24,966 bases of DNA, taken from positions 1-24,966 of the forward strand of contig CACCWT010000009.1 in NCBI GenBank assembly GCA_902549785.1. Reading direction: 5' to 3'. The stretch's first letter is position 1, and every line of letters begins with the position of its first letter. The notes beneath the pieces were generated by a model that was not told the DNA's origin, ran no database searches, and was given only the letters and a program-made list of their open reading frames with translations. This DNA is from an uncultured Pelagibacteraceae bacterium. GTDB taxonomy: Bacteria; Pseudomonadota; Alphaproteobacteria; Pelagibacterales; Pelagibacteraceae. Position numbers and translations under genes: made by a program. Positions 23,564 through 24,966 of the stretch are shown here, piece by piece.

Positions 23564-24568
23564 ATGAATAAAAATAAACTAAAAAAAATTATAATTGAAA
23601 TATTTAGAAAATATAAACTTTCAAAAAATCATTCAAAAATATGTGCAGATGCAATAATTAATGCTGAATTAGTTGGGGCTCCTACACATGGGTTATCAAG
23701 ACTAAAAATGTACTGTGACCGTATAAATCATAATTTAATTAACCCTAAACCTAAAATAAAAATTAAAAATATTTCTCAATCTGTGGCTCACATAAACGGT
23801 GATGATAGCATTGGTTTTGTTGTAGCTGACATAGCAATAAAAAAAGCCATAAAAAATGCCAAGAAAACAGGAATAGGATTAGTTGCTGTTAAAAATAGTG
23901 GTCATTATGGAATGTCCGGATATTACGCAGAACAAGCAGTAAAGAAAAATATGATAGCTTTAGTTTTTACTAATGCACCGCCTGCAATAGCTCCGCATGG
24001 AGCTATCAAATCTTTATTTGGTACAAATCCTATTTGCTTTGGATCGCCAACAGGATCAAAAGCACCATTCATATTAGATACATCTGTTTCAATGATCAAT
24101 AGAGGAAAAATAAGAGTTGCATCAAGAACAAATTCAAAAATACCTGAAGGTGTTGCTTTAGATAGATTTGGTAACCCTACCACTAATGCCATGAAAGCTC
24201 TTGAGGGCGTTCAACTTCCTATTGCAGGATTTAGAGGTTCTGGCCTTGCATGGATGGTTGATATTTTAAGTGGAGTTTATACTGGGGGTAATCACGGTGG
24301 AAAAGTAAAAGATCCATTCGATGATTTTTCTGGGCCACAAAATATTGGTCATTTATTTATAGTAATGAAAGCAAATTTATTTCAATCAAATTTTAAAAAA
24401 AGAATTAAAGAAAATATTAAAAGAATAAAGAAGCTTCCTAAACTAAAAGGACTAAAAGAAATATTATACCCTGGAGAAAATAAATTAAGAAGATTTAAAA
24501 AAAATTTTAAATCTGAAATTCAAATTCCAGCAAATATAAAAGAAGATATTCGAACTCTTTTAAAATAG
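23564..24568 (+). CDS. Ldh2-family malate/L-lactate/sulfolactate-type dehydrogenase
   Basis: A 334-residue NAD(P)-dependent oxidoreductase of the Ldh_2 (YlbC/ComC/MDH-type) family, unrelated to Rossmann malate dehydrogenases. AELVGAPTHGLSRLKMY near residues 34-50, VKNSGHYGMSGYYAEQA near 110-126, TNAPPAIAPHGA and IAGFRGSGLAWMVDILSG match the family core. Family members oxidise malate, L-lactate, ureidoglycolate, 2,3-diketogulonate or sulfolactate. The start follows the hydrolase stop directly (TAA then ATG). The association with a taurine-type transporter makes a sulfonate substrate such as sulfolactate conceivable, but no other sulfolactate gene is present to support it. The C-terminus is Lys-rich. 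Confidence 0.82.
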   Translation: MNKNKLKKIIIEIFRKYKLSKNHSKICADAIINAELVGAPTHGLSRLKMYCDRINHNLINPKPKIKIKNISQSVAHINGDDSIGFVVADIAIKKAIKNAKKTGIGLVAVKNSGHYGMSGYYAEQAVKKNMIALVFTNAPPAIAPHGAIKSLFGTNPICFGSPTGSKAPFILDTSVSMINRGKIRVASRTNSKIPEGVALDRFGNPTTNAMKALEGVQLPIAGFRGSGLAWMVDILSGVYTGGNHGGKVKDPFDDFSGPQNIGHLFIVMKANLFQSNFKKRIKENIKRIKKLPKLKGLKEILYPGENKLRRFKKNFKSEIQIPANIKEDIRTLLK

Positions 24569-24577
24569 TAAAAATTT

Positions 24578-24913
24578 TTAGCCAGCTCGCCCTAAATAAT
24601 TTACCATTATAACTCCTGTCACGATCAGACAAATTCCAATAAAACCATAAATATTAGGAACTTGATTGTATTTTAACATGCCAAAGATTACTACTCCTGC
24701 TACTGTTAAACCACTATAAGTAGAGTAACTAAAAGCAACAGGTATTACAGACATTGCTTTTGCTAAAGAAAACATCGTTACAGTCATTAACAGTAAGCAA
24801 GCAATTGTAGGGGTTAGTTTTGTAAATCCTTCAGAAATTTTTGCAAAACTATTTGCTGCTATTCCTGTGGTTATTCCTAAAGCTAATATTAGATATCCAG
24901 TAAATGGTTTCAT
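24578..24913 (-). CDS. SMR-family small membrane protein lacking the EmrE glutamate
   Basis: A 111-residue protein with four membrane helices and clear SMR signatures: KISEGFTKLTPT after helix 1, AMSVIPVAFSYSTYSGL before helix 3 and IGICLIVTGVIMVN in helix 4. Aligned without gaps to EmrE through the SEGFT motif, EmrE Glu14 corresponds to Gly17 and Trp63 to Tyr66. Glu14 is the proton- and drug-binding residue, so ordinary drug/proton antiport is unlikely. Paired-SMR proteins or lipid/polyprenol-carrier flippase relatives are possible. It converges on the Ldh2 gene with nine bases between stops. The 53 bases beyond its start, to the window end, hold nothing I recognise. Confidence 0.75.
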   Translation of the reverse strand: MKPFTGYLILALGITTGIAANSFAKISEGFTKLTPTIACLLLMTVTMFSLAKAMSVIPVAFSYSTYSGLTVAGVVIFGMLKYNQVPNIYGFIGICLIVTGVIMVNYLGRAG

Positions 24914-24966
24914 TACTTTATTATTTACTAATTATTATTTATTACAACAGTTGATATGCCTTTAAG

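Overview
The window looks like a streamlined, AT-rich alphaproteobacterial genome of the SAR11 clade (Pelagibacter-like). The evidence is the very high A+T, gene spacing of a few bases or overlaps, frequent Lys/Asn/Ile codons, and recognisable SAR11-type content: a TPP-riboswitch-controlled sodium:solute symporter of the ThiV type, an orphan AmtB and a taurine-type ABC cassette. No mobile element, CRISPR array, rRNA or tRNA was seen. Assignment to SAR11 is inference from content, not from a marker gene tree.

Layout. 1-2513 (minus): a partial unrecognised gene, an MFS transporter and a cystathionine beta-lyase (metC), with the last two coupled by an ATGA overlap. 2589-2672 (plus): a 27-residue, extremely basic peptide gene behind a good Shine-Dalgarno. 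2678-3796 (minus): mnmA. 3838-4929 (plus): a tight set of three genes (DUF3553 protein, CysQ-like phosphatase, single-pass membrane peptide). 4913-6876: recX, an ABA4-like membrane protein, a rhodanese and a Bcp peroxiredoxin, ending in a strong bidirectional terminator. 6936-11414 (minus): amtB, HU, rseP and a thiV-like symporter preceded by a TPP riboswitch. 11752-12147 (plus): a secreted thioredoxin-fold protein. 12163-15959: an FtsX-type ABC exporter (permease plus ATPase) divergent from a TesA-type SGNH esterase, with start codons that overlap in one CATG.

15956-24568 is the most coherent metabolic region. On the minus strand an omega-aminotransferase is followed by alanine dehydrogenase. 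Divergently, on the plus strand, lie a TauA-like binding protein, a terminator/attenuator, a TauB-like ATPase and a TauC-like permease carrying an insertion of roughly 290 residues, then an epoxide hydrolase and an Ldh2-family dehydrogenase. Together these suggest uptake of a taurine-like or other omega-amino compound, transamination onto pyruvate, and regeneration of pyruvate with release of ammonium by alanine dehydrogenase. An 18-bp perfect palindrome in the divergent promoter region is a candidate operator. The window ends with an SMR-family membrane protein that lacks the catalytic glutamate of EmrE.

Most of the content is known family biology. The points most worth a second look are the 27-residue basic peptide, the TauC insertion, the palindrome, the riboswitch whose 3' end abuts the thiV start, the overlapping divergent start codons, and the unusual SMR protein.
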